Positions 35,501 to 49,626 of a stretch of DNA of 64,000 nucleotides are shown here, piece after piece. Each line of letters begins with the position of its first letter. Positions within the stretch are counted from its first letter, which is position 1. The notes under the pieces are model-generated. The model worked only from the letters and a program-made list of their open reading frames with translations, did not search any database and was not told the origin of the DNA. The position numbers were made by a program, and so were the translations under genes. The DNA is from Sipunculus nudus (lineage: Eukaryota; Annelida; Sipuncula; Golfingiida; Sipunculidae): positions 56,172,386 to 56,236,385 of the forward strand of contig CM049322.1 of NCBI GenBank assembly GCA_026874595.1. Direction: 5' to 3'.

Positions 35501-38500
35501 TGTGTGAAAGATGGAAAGTTTGGGATGAAAAGTTTAATTTACAGTGCATCTACAATTTTTAGCTTAGCCGAATTTCAGTCATGCTGGGCTATAGCGATGG
35601 GTCTTTGTCCGTCGTCCTTCCGTCTGTCCGGCCTGCCGTCCGTCTGTTAGCAGGGCACAAATAGTAACCGTAGGGGCTAGGGCCATGAACCCTATGCAGT
35701 CTTAGAGGTTATAAAAAGATCTCCTTGCAAACCTGAAATTAGGTCACTGGGACCTATATTCTCAAAGTTATGGGGTGTGTTTGCACCCCCCAGAAATAAC
35801 TCTTTGAGAAAAAATTTTCATCCAAAACCTTCCATCTTTCACATACAGCTCACCTACCAACAGGGTAAGAACCATAATTTTTTAGGTCAAAAGGTCGAAG
35901 GTCAAGGTCACAGGAGCCTCTTCTTTGAAAAGCCTGTGGATGCATTTTAAGCAAACCCTTTCATCCCAATTCTTTGATCTTTCACATGTAGCTCACCTAC
36001 TAAGTTGGAGAAGAATCCTATAGATTTTGAGGTCACAAGGTCAAAGGTCAGGGTCACAGGATCCACTTCTTTGAAAAGGTTGTGGACACATTTCAAGCTA
36101 GACTTTTCATTCCAAACCTTCCAGCACTGATATCGCTTCTCTGCCAACAGGGGAAAAGACCTGTGTCAAGTTCACAGCACCCACTTCTTGCATGGAGTCA
36201 TTTTCAGGCAAAATTTTCAATCTGTACCTTCCATCTTTCATATATGGCTTACCTACCAATAAGGGAAGAAGCCTATTGATGTTGAGGTCAAAAAGTCAAA
36301 GGTCAAGGTCACAATATTTAATTGTTCAAAATGCTTGTGAGCATATGTCAAGTGTAACTGTTCAACCCAAACCTTCAGTCTTTCACATATGCCACATCTA
36401 TGCATCACTCAGTTTGACTCAAACTTCATATTTATGGGTCTTTTTGCTTGAATAAATAATATATTGATTTTGGGGTCAGCAGGTTAAAGGTTGCAGGTCA
36501 AAGTTATTCACCCATTGGTTGCCAAGTAATTACACCAGATTTAAGTGGTTTGTAGTTACCCATCATTTAGAAAGAATCCAGTTGATATATGGGCAAAAGG
36601 CCAAGGTCATAGGTCAGGGATGTTCATAATTACTTATTTTATAGACCATCTCTATTTTTCTTGTATATATAACCATCCCACTCCAGCTGGTACATCTCCC
36701 TGTGTGGCTGTAATTGTGAGTGACACTGGTGACATATGACTCCCTTTTGTATCAGCCTATTAAGTGATAAGGCTCAGTGATAAGTACCTCATTACTTCAT
36801 AACAAAAACACTGTTGTCAGAATGCTTCAGCCAGGCATTAAGACTATGAGAGTATAGAATTAAGGTTTAGCTACTGATTTATAAGATGATGGGAACATTT
36901 TGCAGTTTATTTTATGGAATCCTAGCAATAAACTTAGTTTCCTAGATATCTGAATATTTTAATATATGTCACCACATATAAAATCAAGTGTTTGTTCTCA
37001 TAATATGTGGATGTGTACCTTGATTTAGGATGGCTTTTTGTTTTATTTCAAGACTCTTAGTCATGCTTTCTGCATTTCTTTTCTTTCAGGTTTGGCAGTT
37101 TACCTACCCTGCTGACCCCATTGAAAAGCAGAGTGATAATAAAAAATATTGGACTTACACTTTTTTACAATTGCATATCTATAAATCTGATATGAGGGCC
37201 TGGACAAGCCTTTTGAATTATATTGGGCATTCATCACTGGATAATTTGCCCCAAGTTTGGTCTCTTATTGGAGAATGTGGGATATCAAATGTCATACTTG
37301 TCAGAAATCCATTATGTCTGCCAGTTAGCTACCTTAGAAATTCTTTCTTCAGTGCAGTTTCAGTAATTTTTCTTTAATGTTTGGTCCGATTTAGAGAATG
37401 TTTGTTGTCTGATTTCAGACTTGTCAGAAGTCCAATATGGCCACCAGGCAACCATCTTTTAATTCCTTTGGATTATATTATCTCAAGAACAGTTAAAGTG
37501 AATGCAGTTGGATGTATATTTATGTAATCTTGTAAATGATTGGGTCAAATATTTCTGAATAAATATTACTATCATTTATAAAAGTGCAGTACAGTTGGCT
37601 TGTATTGAATAAAAATTCATACAGAAGCACCTGTTTCTCAATAATTCTTGCATGTATTTCCTTGATTTTTGCTATATATTTTGATCTTATATTTGCCCTT
37701 TGTGGTGTTCCTTTTGAGACTGACAGTTTTCAAGCAAGCTGTTGGAATAGTTCCTGATAGCTTAACAATCATGCATTTTCCTCAGACCATCAATTCACTG
37801 TGTTTTAACCAGAGATAGGTGATATATATTTCTGTTGTCATAGAACATTTTCAACAAATTGGCAAATTGGTTCTTCAAAATTTGACTGGAAGTTGTGAAT
37901 CTCAGTCCATGATGTCACAGGTCATGCTTGGCAGCTGAGCGTCATGACCCATGGGTCACTCGTTTAAAAGATGTGGCTCCTGTGACCTTCAACTTTGATC
38001 CCTGGACCCTGAAAATTAAAATGAATTTACTTAAGTGGTGGGTCTTTCATAAAAAGTTTGAAGCCACTATGTCTATATAAAGCATAATCATCCAAAAACT
38101 AATTTGTGAATGGATTTGCCCCTTTACCTTGATCCCATGACCCCAAAATCTAATAGAATCTTCCTCTATTGGCAGGATGGCAATATCTTGAAAATTGAAG
38201 GTTTGTGATGAAAAGTTTGGCTTGAAATGCATACACATTCTTTTTAAAGAAATGGTCCTGTGACCTCGACCTTTTGACCCCAAAATCGATACGTTTCTTA
38301 CTTTAGTGGTGAGCCAGGTGAGCCATATAATAGTTAAGTTTGAAACCTATATGTCAAACTAAACTGGAGTTATCATCTGGAAACTAATTTGTGAACAGAT
38401 GGCCCCTGTGACCTAGACCTTCTGACCCCAAATTTAATTATGCTCTCCCCATACTGGCAAGTCAGCTGAATGCGCAAGATGGACAGTTTGGGAAGAAAAG

Positions 38501-39147
38501 CTTGGCTTTAAATGGAACGATTATCTTTTTAAATGAGTCCTTTGACCTTGACCTTTGACTCAAAAATCATTTAAGTTCTTTAGTGGTGTGCCATATGTAA
38601 ATCAAGTTTGAAATCCATGTGTCAATCCAACCTGGAGTTATCATCTTGAAACAAGTTTGTGTGGATGGACAGACAGACAGGGTGATTACTATAGGGCATC
38701 CACTTGTGATCAATAAACACACAAAGTTTTAGGACACTAGATGTAGTCACAGCTGAGAAACTGACATGATTGTTGTAATTTTATAGTAAAAATATTCGTT
38801 AAAATAACAATAAATAGAGGTGGCGCCACCACTTTTTCGGAACTGACAAAACTAGTTATAGTCAATATTCAAGAAAAGATTCATGACAATCCATGCATTA
38901 TTTATTAAGATATTGGAGGTTTTTTAATACATTTTTTTTCTGGGGGGTTCTTTCAAGCCCAATAGCTCGGAGGATATAGGTCGCAGTGACCTAATTCCCG
39001 GTTTCCAAGGAGATTTTTGACCTCCCTGGATATTTACTGAGAATTTTCTAGGACCAGCAGTTATGATTTGTGTCTTTCTAAGGGACGGACGGACGGACAA
39101 AGCGCCATTCCTATACCTTAGTTGACTTAGTCAGCTGAGCTAAAAAA
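32581..39147. mobile_element. E1-B: TIR DNA transposon, copy B, with both termini
   Basis: Left terminus TTTTTAGCTCAGCTGACTGT at 32581-32830, right terminus 38934-39147 as its inverse. Both include GGCGCTTTGTCC, an AGGTCA(C/T)TG..ACCTATATCCT block, and AATAGCTC-type text. With the 2.4-kb insertion at 35557-37967 removed, its length is about 4.15 kb, like copy A. Interior arrays of TGACCTTGACC strings are present. No transposase was recognised. Confidence 0.72.
35557..37967. mobile_element. E3: 2.4-kb insertion in copy B only, E1-related left end
   Basis: The left end TTTTAGCTTAGCCGAATTTC resembles the E1 termini. The right end is CAGCTGAGCGTCATGACCCA followed by TGGGTCACTCGTTT, containing the perfect palindrome TGACCCATGGGTCA. 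Copy A has an empty site here (CAATCTTTTTAAAGATGTGG near 6942). Flanking T-runs make the target duplication ambiguous. The interior has AGGTCAAAGGTCAAGGTCAC-type strings at 35884, 36040 and 36290. A 115-codon open frame at 37030-37377 is not supported as a gene. Confidence 0.7.
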
Positions 39148-39529
39148 GACGTCTCATGGCCAAAATTGGGTACAATTTAAGGTACGATCTTAAATTTATG
39201 CTAATAACTTTAAAAAATCAAAATTCTTATCTGATTTCTGGTGTATAATTGAATCAAAATTCTATCATTGGGGAATAAAGTCTCCAGCTTAAGCAATTAT
39301 CTTGTTAGGCCAGTAAATTTATTTCCTGGTTTTTGACAAAAAGCATTGTTTGAGGCCATAACTTCAATAATTTACGCAATATTTACCTAAGGAAATATAT
39401 GCAGGAATGGTTATATAAAACATGAATACAATACCACTAGTGGTTTTCAAAATAGTGTAACAATAGGTTTTTACTGGAAAACGGAGGTTTCCTCTCAATT
39501 TTTCGAAGGAACGAAGTCGCAGTGACCCA
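39148..39529. other. Spacer between E1-B and E2-B, no gene seen
   Basis: Counterpart of 8148-8544, with one short deletion near 39450. AT-rich and noncoding. Confidence 0.6.
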
Positions 39530-42500
39530 TTTTTAGCTCGGCTGACTAAAGTCATCTGAGCTAAAGTCGTGGTCCATTTTCCGTCGTCCGTCCGTCTGTC
39601 TGTCTAGCTGTCCGTCCGGATGTCCATCCGTAAGACTGAGACGTTTCGACACCATTGGACCTACGAATCTGAAATTCGGCCTACAGTTAGATGTCCCTAA
39701 AATCTCCTACCATGCCGAAAAATTGGTCAATAGAACTTTGTTCCTTCATGATATTAAGAAAAAACCTCAATTTTTTATGAGAAATCTATTATGACACTTC
39801 AGGACTGCCTAATATCAAAACTACTCATCTGGTTGTCTTTATATTTACCATAAATATTCCTCTATATAGTTCCTATGTACATGCCAGAAGTTAAGTCAGT
39901 ATTATTTAATTTAAAAAAGTTATGGGCCCGAACATAATGGACTTTGAAAAAAATCAGGAAAGATATTTGGTCACTTAAGACCAAAAGTGTTAAAGGTAGG
40001 GACCTTTTTTTCAGTAATACAACTTTAATTAATCAAAATTTAATTTTATACCAAAAATTAGATCAAAATCTGTTAAATTTTTTAAATATTGGCAAAAATA
40101 TAAAAATTGGTACCTTAAATTTTGACCAACTTTGGCCACGGCACGTTTTTTTCCTGCAAGTACTGTGGATTTAATTTTCACAGCATGTACACATAAGGAT
40201 TTAATCTGTTACAATATGAAATTTGAAAATAAAAGCTGCAAAATTAGGCTAGTTATTGAAATTTTTGGAGGCTTTTGTTGTATTCCCTTACATTGACAAG
40301 CAGTCCACTTTGATGACTGTAAGTCATTCAGTGCACATCTCAATGCTCCCCAGGCTGTTTGCATAATGTTAGATGTCCCCAAAATCTCCTTCCATACCGA
40401 AAATTGGGTCATTAGGACTTCGTTCCTTCGAGATATTAAGGAAAAACCTCTGTTTTCCATAAAAAAAAGCCATTGTTTCAATTCAAGGCTGCCTAATATC
40501 AAAACCACTGATATGTTTTTGATTGTATTTAGTATTCCCAATCTTTCATACATTTTCAATGAACATACTAAAAATTAGGTCAGTATTTGGTATTATTCTG
40601 AAGTTATGGGCCAAAATATAATGCAATTTTTAAAAAATCAGGAAATATATTTACTCGCCTAACATGAGAATTGCTGAACCTAGAGACTTTTTTCAGGAAT
40701 ATAACTTTATTTAATCAAGATTCAATTGTTTACCCAAAATTAGATCTGAATTTTGCAAATTTTTCAAGTTATTAGCATAAATAAAAAATCAATACCTTAA
40801 ATTTTGTCCAACTTTAGCACTGTTGATTTAATTTTCACAGCATATATACATAAGGATTTAATCTTTTAAAATCTGAAATTTCAAAGAAATTGATTGGAAA
40901 GAATAGCTTTTATTCACGTTTTCATACACCATGTCAAGTGTTGTTTACATCTAGCCCACCAAGTAGTACAGCCTTCACTTGCATTATATAACCCGCCCAA
41001 GGCAGCTTGCCTTGGCTCAGCTTGGCCACTACCAGCAGGCTTCCCCTCTGCCCTGCACTCCCCCCCCCCCATGGTGCATAAACTAGATGAATGTTATTAT
41101 TTTCTGTATTTGATTCATTCTTATTCTAGGCTATCTATGCTACATTTTAGATATTGTATTGTACCACCAGGGTTACAATGATTAAAGTGTACATTTAATT
41201 GTGTCCACAAAGTGGTGTATTGCTATGAAAGTGTGGATGTTCATCAGATAAATAATTCCATACTTCAGAAGAGTAAAAACTTCACCAGGTGTGAAATTGA
41301 CTATTAATTCCAGTAATAAATTAAAACTGGGATAGTAATTAGAACAATGATATTGTTTGTCCCTCATTCAACCAACAGTGTGTATACTTTATTTGAAAAG
41401 ATGTTTTATTTTCTCAAATTTACTGAATCTTTTATTTTATTTTGGTGAATTAAATTTAGCATGTGTGCAAAACTTTTTAAAAGTGATTCAAGGAATATTC
41501 TTGTAGATGCCCTGTTGTGGCATTATTTTCTTTAAAATTCAGTTTAAACATTTATGATTTAAAAATAATAAAATATATGTGTATGCATAATATGACCCAA
41601 TATAGTCAGGTGGCTTAACGGAATTATCGTTACACGCCGGAAAAAAGCACCAAATTTTGTATGAAGTATCTGCAGGTCAATCCTGATCATTCTGGAGGGG
41701 GTGCCCACCCGAACTCGGTTTCTGTTTCTTACAGCAGGCCCGAGTCCAAAATAACAGGATTTTATGTAAAATTTCACAAGTTTACAAAAATAAACGGAAT
41801 GTTATAAACTCAATTGCTTCTCAAAAACATTTTAAATTAATCGATATACGTAATAAGAACATTATTATGAAAAATCATGAACATTTATCATAGAAATTGT
41901 GAGGAAAATCAAGTTTAAGTATAATTGTAGGTCGCAAGATGTCAAAAGGTCACGTCATCCATTGATGTGAAACTGTTTCCTACGAGCGTGTTAAAATGCC
42001 CTTGTGTTCTGAACTGAAATTATTGGAGAAACTAAGTATTATATCATTTCAACAAAAATAAAAATTGCAAAATGGTTAGGATTTTAAAGATTTACACCCA
42101 TATAATTAAAATATATAGGGAATATACTAGTATATATATACACTTTCCAGTGAAACCATCCATTTCGAAAGCTTTATCTGACGTCGTATTGACGAAAACC
42201 CTAGGTGATTGAAATAATTTATTTGATTGTCTACACCTTTAATCATTAATTATCAGGGCACAAATACATCTCCATCATAAAATATAGAAAATGCTATAAT
42301 AAAAATGTGTCATGAAACAATATTTGTTTACACTTATCCCAAAATAATATCTATCTGGAGAGAAAAAGGCTACAAGCAAATCCATGGACTTATTGAGTCT
42401 CATATATTGACTTATATAATACGCCAATGGGCGGTTCTTGAACATCCGTTGGTATTATATATGTTTGGAAAAATAACATTACCAAGAATTTAATAAATTG

Positions 42501-42610
42501 GAGTAGAATTAACGATGGTAGCATTTTAGATCATGTTTCAATACGATGGAGCTTCCAGTGGCGTTTAGTCATCTGTTGTTGTATTTTAATGGGTTGAGAG
42601 TGGATAATAC

Positions 42611-45600
42611 CTTGGGGGGGGGGGGGGGTCCGCCCCGGATGGCACATTTTGGGGGGCGGTATTTCGGGGAATTAGTAGAATGAGAGGCACAAGGAGTTCC
42701 ACAAATAGTACAAATTCGATTTTTTTGTCCCATGTTCAAGTATTCCAGGGACTATAAACTGGACAGTGGCACCTACCAAATGATAAGCGAACAATTTGCA
42801 CATTTTTTGGGGGCGGCATTTCTGGGATTAAGTTTAATCAGTGGCATAAGGAGTTCCACAAAAAATACAAATTTGGCCTTTTTGTCCCATGTTCTAGTAT
42901 TCCAGGTATTATAAACTGGACAGTGGAACCTACCAAATGATTAGCGAACGATTTGCACTTTTTTGGGGCGGCATTTCTGGGATTAAGTTTAATCAGTGGC
43001 ATAAGGAGTTCCACAAAAAATTACAAATTTTGCCTTTTTGTCCCATGTTCAAGTATTCCAGATATTATAAACTGGACAGTGGAACCTACCAAATAATTAG
43101 TGAAACGATTTGCACATTTTTGGGGCGGCATTTCTGGGATTTAGTTTAATCAGTGGCATAAGAAGTTCCACAAAAATTACAAATTCGGCCTTTTTGTCCC
43201 ATGTTTAAGTACTCCAGGGATTATAAACTGGACAGTAGAACCTAACCAAATGATTAGCGAACGATTTGCACATTTTTGGGGACCGCATTTCTTGGATTTA
43301 GTATAATCAGCGATATAAGGAATTCCACAAAAATTACAAATGTGGCCTTTTTGTCCCATGTTCAAGTACTCCAGGGATTATAAACTGGACAGTAGAACCT
43401 ACCAAATGATTAGCGAACGAATTGTACATTTTTGGGGGCCGCATTTCTTGGATTTAGTATAATCAGTGATATAAGGAATTCCACAAAAATTACAAATGTG
43501 GCCTTTTTGTCCCATGTTCAAGATTTCAGGGATTATAAACCGGACAGTGGAACCTACAGAATGATTAGCGAACGAATTGTACATTTGTGGGGAAGGTATT
43601 TCTGGGATTAAGTTTAATCAGTGGCATAAGGAGTTCCACCAAAAAAAAAATACAAATTTGGCCTTTTTGTCCCATGTTCAAGTATTCCAGATATTATAAA
43701 CTGGACAGTGGAACCTACCAAATAATTAGCGAACGATTTGCACATTTTGGGGGCGGCATTTCTGGGATTAAGTTTAATCAGTGGCATAAGGAGTTCCACA
43801 AAAAAAATACAAATTTGGCCTTTTTGTCCCATGTTCTAGTATTCCAGGTATTATAAACTGGACAGTGGAACCTACCAAATGATTAGCGAACGATTTGCAC
43901 TTTTTTGGGGCGGCATTTCTGGGATTAAGTTTAATCAGTGGCATAAGGAGTTCCACAAAAAATTACAAATTTTGCCTTTTTGTCCCATGTTCAAGTATTC
44001 CAGATATTATAAACTGGACAGTGGAACCTACCAAATAATTAGTGAAACGATTTGCACATTTTTGGGGCGGCATTTCTGGGATTTAGTTTAATCAGTGGCA
44101 TAAGAAGTTCCACAAAAATTACAAATTCGGCCTTTTTGTCCCATGTTTAAGTACTCCAGGGATTATAAACTGGACAGTAGAACCTAACCAAATGATTAGC
44201 GAACGATTTGCACATTTTTGGGGACCGCATTTCTTGGATTTAGTATAATCAGCGATATAAGGAATTCCACAAAAATTACAAATGTGGCCTTTTTGTCCCA
44301 TGTTCAAGTACTCCAGGGATTATAAACTGGACAGTAGAACCTACCAAATGATTAGCGAACGAATTGTACATTTTTGGGGGCCGCATTTCTTGGATTTAGT
44401 ATAATCAGTGATATAAGGAATTCCACAAAAATTACAAATGTGGCCTTTTTGTCCCATGTTCAAGATTTCAGGGATTATAAACCGGACAGTGGAACCTACA
44501 GAATGATTAGCGAACGAATTGTACATTTGTGGGGAAGGTATTTCTGGGATTAAGTTTAATCAGTGGCATAAGGAGTTCCACCAAAAAAAAAATACAAATT
44601 TGGCCTTTTTGTCCCATGTTCAAGTATTCCAGATATTATAAACTGGACAGTGGAACCTACCAAATAATTAGCGAACGATTTGCACATTTTGGGGGCGGCA
44701 TTTCTGGGATTAAGTTTAATCAGTGGCATAAGGAGTTCCACAAAAAAAATACAAATTTGGCCTTTTTGTCCCATGTTCAAGTATTCCAGATATTATAAAC
44801 TGGACAGTGGAACCTACCAAATAATTAGCGAACGATTTGCACATTTTTGGGGCGGCATTTCTGGGATTTAGTTTAATCAGTGGCATAAGGAGTTCCACAA
44901 AAATTACAAATTCGGCCTTTTTGTCCCATGTTTAAGTAATCCAGGGATTATAAACTGGACAGTAGAACCTACCAAATGATTAGCAAACGATTTGCACATT
45001 TTTGGGGGCGGCATTTCTTGGATTTAGTATAATCAGTGATATAAGGAATTCCATAAAAATTACAAATGTGGTCTTTTTGTCCCATGTTCAAGTACTCCAG
45101 GGATTATAAACTGGACAGTAGAACCTACCAAATGATTAGCGAACGAATTGTACATTTTTGGGGGCCGCATTTCTTGGATTTAGTATAATCAGTGATATAA
45201 GGAATTCCACAAAAATTACAAATGTGGCCTTTTTGTCCCATGTTCAAGATTCCAGGGATTATAAACCGGACAGTGGAACCTACAGAATGATTAGCGAACG
45301 AATTGTGCACTTGTGGGGAAGGTATTTCTGGGATTTAGTATAATCAGTGGCAGAAGGGGTTCCTCAAAAAGTTCAAATTTTGTCTTTTTGTCCCTTTTCA
45401 AGAATTTCAGAGATTAAAAATTTGGCGGTGGAACCAACAAAATTATTTTCGGACGATCTCTATAGAGGCAAGAAATACATATTTGTAGTTATTCTTTATA
45501 AGATCTGTGGTCTTGCAATGTCAGAACGCCATCGATAAACTGACCAATCATGCAAAAAGCCTGCATTTCAAGGCGGTCGTCGTTTACAGAAATCCCTAGC

Positions 45601-46418
45601 AGCATCTGATAATCATAATGGAAAAACCTTGCCAGAAGGCCAATGGCACCAGGTAGTGGGGGGGGGGGGGGGTGTCCGTCGTTCATATTGTCGTACAAAA
45701 ATATTTTGACGAATTGTGTTGCTCTTTCCTTTGAAAGTATTAAGAATTTTCATTCTTGAATCCTTGAATTCCCGAAATTCCAGGATATTTAAACAGCCTG
45801 AAACAAACTGAAATGCCCTTTTTCCATGTTTCTTCATAGGCCTACTCTAACATCAGTCTCGTTAAAATACAGACGTTTACACGATCGTGTATATAATGAG
45901 TACTACCTAAATGCTTGTGTCTTTTGATTAACCATATGACCTGCATGATCTCTTATGTAACGTGAATAAAACCAATAAACACCCAGACCTATATAGGAAT
46001 CATTTTAACTTTAAAATATAATTCTATTATAATTGTCCGGCGGAATGAATCCCCCTGGCCGCTAAGCCACATGTTCAATATACGTATCAAGTATCAGTTT
46101 TAACTTTTAGAGTTCAAAACTTAAATTAAAGATATATATACTGTTATCTATTATTAACAGTTTCATTATCCACTATACCTACAGACAATTGTTGTATATT
46201 TTGACAAATTATTTGAAGAGATGTCTGCTCTTTAATATGTGGCGGAAGAATTCCCTCCCAGTGAATCCATATAATTGCGTTGTTGTCAAATGCAAGCCTG
46301 TAACAAGGACATTTGAAACGATATGTTTCAATATGTTATCCAGTTTTGTAATGTTTTGTTAGAGGGGCGGCAATTTCTAAGACCGCCCCGGGCGGCAATG
46401 AGGCTAGGTAGGCCGCTG
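42611..46418. mobile_element. hAT-type element, copy B, left end deleted, satellite expanded
   Basis: The right end CGGCAATGAGGCTAGGTAGG to CCGCTG is intact and followed by the target duplication GGTAAAAC (46419-46426). The left TIR, left target duplication and about 300 bp of flank are gone: unique sequence GAGAGTGGATAATA runs directly into a poly-G tract and GTCCGCCCCGG. The internal 156-157-bp satellite has about 18 monomers against about 7 in copy A. Confidence 0.85.
42620..45440. repeat. 156/157-bp satellite, copy B, with 942-bp higher-order repeat
   Basis: About 18 monomers of the family at 11985-13070. Two adjacent 942-bp blocks (about 42865-43806 and 43807-44748, six monomers each) are nearly identical: conceptual translations of four windows at an offset of 942 are identical or differ at only two residues. 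This shows a recent unequal crossover or replication slip. Confidence 0.92.
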
Positions 46419-48123
46419 GGTAAAACATTATATTTGCATATGTCCTAATGGTCAGCTAATTTAATACGAATAATCGCTACATATCGAACAAAAACACCAA
46501 ATTTTGTAATCTTCAGGTCATTCCTTCAAGTGCCCATTCTGATGGCTAGAGTCCAAAATAGCAGGATAACAAAACGTTATCATACTTTTACAACAATTAA
46601 GGGAACGCGGTAAAGACTTTTTCGAATCTATATTTCATTTTCATGTAATCAATAAACATATTAAGAACACCTTAATATATCAAACATCTGTCGCAGTAAA
46701 TATGACCAAAACCAGTTTATAGGTAATATGTAGCTAGCTTCAGGTCAAAAGGTCACGTCATCCGTGTATCCTTTCATTGGCCCAACGTTTTAAAGTTAAA
46801 ATATTGGAGCTCGGCTTTTAAGATTCTAACGACATTCACCTGAGGATCAGGTCGCATCCCGTGAAACATTCTGTCATTAATTCACAGTTTTTTTTTTCAT
46901 CAGTGTTATATATATAAATCAATAGTGCATAATTGTTCGGTTGCTAAAGATCATACTAGTATAAGTGTTATCTGGGCAGCTCAGTTTATGATTGGAGTTA
47001 ACATTCGCACTCTATATGGACTGGACTATCATTTTTACTGGACAACACCTGTATTGATAGTAATTTCGGCGGCCGCACAATTTGATTAAGAATTTAATGT
47101 CTATCAGATCATACACTCGTCGTCTATTCCAGAAAGACTATATGTTTAAATGCTTTGTCTGAATACGTAGTTACAAAGACGACAGGTTATTGAAACAATT
47201 GGTTGAGCTGCCCAAATATTTGATCATTGAGAAACTGGGCATTAATGCATCTCAGTCACGAAAAGGGAGACAATCCTAAAAATTGTAACATAAAGCAGCA
47301 TTTCTTTTACATTTATCCTAAATAATATTTAACTGTAATAACAAATTTGGCTTGTGACTTTGTTCAGATCTATGCAGTGTGAGACTGTGGATACCTTTAC
47401 AGTACTAATTAAGTTAACCAGAATCTATGAAGATCAGCTGGACGTTTAATTCGTTGAGAATAAACATGTCTCTATACATAGGAGGAATTTGTCCGACTGA
47501 GCTAACTTTAATTGTTTATGATTATGTGAGTGAATATGAATATGCTAAAATTGTATTATAATGCCGAGACCGCCACTTAGTGCAAGCCTAAGGTTCTGTA
47601 GAAGCAAACACTATATCTATAAAAAGGGGTTTTGTCTTAAGTTTACCTAGACACTTTGTTGTTCAGAGGTGTTTGTCGATGTTGGATTCCTAAACCTAAG
47701 AACCTTTAGGGTGAATTTCAGAGAGTGTTTTGAGATACAGTTAACACAATATATTTGATATGGACTATAACTGGTCGATTTTGTTATTCAGACATATACT
47801 TTCAAGCTATCATTTATTTATAGGCATCTTGTTTGGGATTAAATCATTTCATAAAGATATTTGTTACCTTATACGGGGAATAGAATGGCCTGTGAATATT
47901 GGCCTGGAACGTATTTTTCTTTGTCTTTAATTTAGTATATAATTTACAATATTCTACCCAGACAAAACAGATCTAAAGTGATTTTTCCTTTCCCTGACCC
48001 ATCATATTTTTATGCTAGATTTTGTTATTTCGCTAAACTAAAATATGTTTTAGGCGCTTAAACGAAATTACTATGTACTTCACCTGGAGACCTCCTTAAA
48101 TCAACCCCCTGAATGTGTTCAAT

Positions 48124-48912
48124 TACGCTCCCGAGGCAGCGGAAATCTTGCGCTTCTAAAGAAGCAACTGATTTTCACGCTGCCAGCTTTGACCGTTTAT
48201 GATATATTTAGACATGAGATGGCGGTTTGTTGTCCACTGAAATACACGTGCGTACGATGTGACAAGCAGCCAATCAGATGCCAATAAACAAACACTCGAC
48301 AGGCATCCTGGCTCCGCCCATTGCCGCGCTTCAAGCGCCGCTTGATGTGTTTCCGGTCGAATTTAAATTGCTCCCTCTGCATTCTCCTGGCTCTGCCGTA
48401 ACTGCGCTTCAAGCTTTGCTTGATGACAGTTTATGGTCGTATTTTAAATGCCTCTGCATTCTCCCTCTGCATTCTCGCATCATCGACCGATTTGATTATG
48501 ACATTATGACTGTGTTAGCGTAGCCATGTATCTGTTGTCTGATGAACTGAAACCAGCCAGCGAGGTGTGCACGTACCCTTTGTTGTTACGTTTCGTTTGA
48601 ATTACAGCTCACCGGCCGAGCATCCCATGTGCCCAAGGCCCTAAGCAAACCACGTCAGGGGCAATTCTCTCTGAGCCTGTGGCCTGTTCAGACGGTTACG
48701 CTGGGGGATGGGCTGTCACTCAAAAAGAAATGAATATGATTGGCTCCGTGTATTCCTCGCTTGGCTTTGTCTTCTAGCACAAGATCTCATCTGATTGGAC
48801 AAAAATAAAGTGCTCCCCTCTGGTGTTGCAATTCAGGATACGAGGTCATAACAAACAGCGCCTTACGATATAGGAAGTAGACCTATAGGTAAAGCGCTGT
48901 GTAAAGAGCGTA
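48124..48912. mobile_element. 789-bp non-autonomous DNA transposon (9-bp target duplication; MULE- or Merlin-like)
   Basis: Present only in copy B. It is flanked by perfect 9-bp direct repeats GTGTTCAAT (48115-48123 and 48913-48921), a site single in copy A at 15792-15800. The ends are TACGCTC at the left and GAGCGTA at the right (inverse), with further weak matching (CAGCG). It is GC-richer than the surroundings, with an internal direct repeat of about 65 bp (around CTTCAAGCGCCGCTTGATG and CTTCAAGCTTTGCTTGATG). No transposase. A 9-bp duplication suggests Mutator-like or Merlin; the superfamily is unproven. Confidence 0.85.
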
Positions 48913-49610
48913 GTGTTCAATCCACCTACAAAGTTTGGTGCTTTTATCCGATCTGTAACGATTTGGTCCAAATTTAACGCTAAGCCACCTGACTAAAAGC
49001 AAATATTGATTGTACACCCCTTGGCAAATGTAACTACCCAAGTTGTGTTCCAGAATGTGCCAGTACAACTAATATATCGCATTGTAACCTTTAAGCTTTA
49101 ATAATATGATCGGTTTATTTGATAAAGCAGTCTGTAGGATTTTATTTCTACGTAATATTTCAATTTGTAGTCAATTTTGAAACAGGTAATGCTTAAGTGG
49201 TAATTTGTCAACATATTATCAGGAATGTGCTCACACTCTTTAAACATGGCGGCTATGAGAGTTTATACAAAAATTCTAATAAAAATTCATTTTGCTTGCC
49301 AAGAAGTTTACATTTTGAATTACAACGATTATTTAATATCAGTTGAAATATATAACAAAAACAAATAAAATATTAATGTAAGGTTGATCTTGATCGGAAA
49401 TATGGTTTAAAGTTCATATTTAGTTCAGACACCAGTAGCTGCTAAGGCAACTATCCGTTATTATATACATTTAATACTTTCCCAAAAACTCAATCACAAA
49501 CTCAACAATAGTAAACAAGAAAAATATTTCCTCAATTTTTCGTTTACAAACTTAATATCTTGATTTAACGTTTGCATGATGCTTTCCCAGTCACGAATTT
49601 GAGAAAAGGT

Positions 49611-49626
49611 ATGGTCACGTGACCAT
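49611..49626. promoter_or_regulatory. Palindromic E-box ATGGTCACGTGACCAT, copy B
   Basis: Identical to the site at 16464-16479. It is retained perfectly in both copies while neighbouring bases differ; whether that is more than chance is untested. Confidence 0.4.

Noticed and set aside
37030-37377. 115-codon frame in the E3 insertion
   Set aside because: No recognisable family; it sits inside a copy-B-specific mobile insertion with AT-rich composition where such frames arise by chance.
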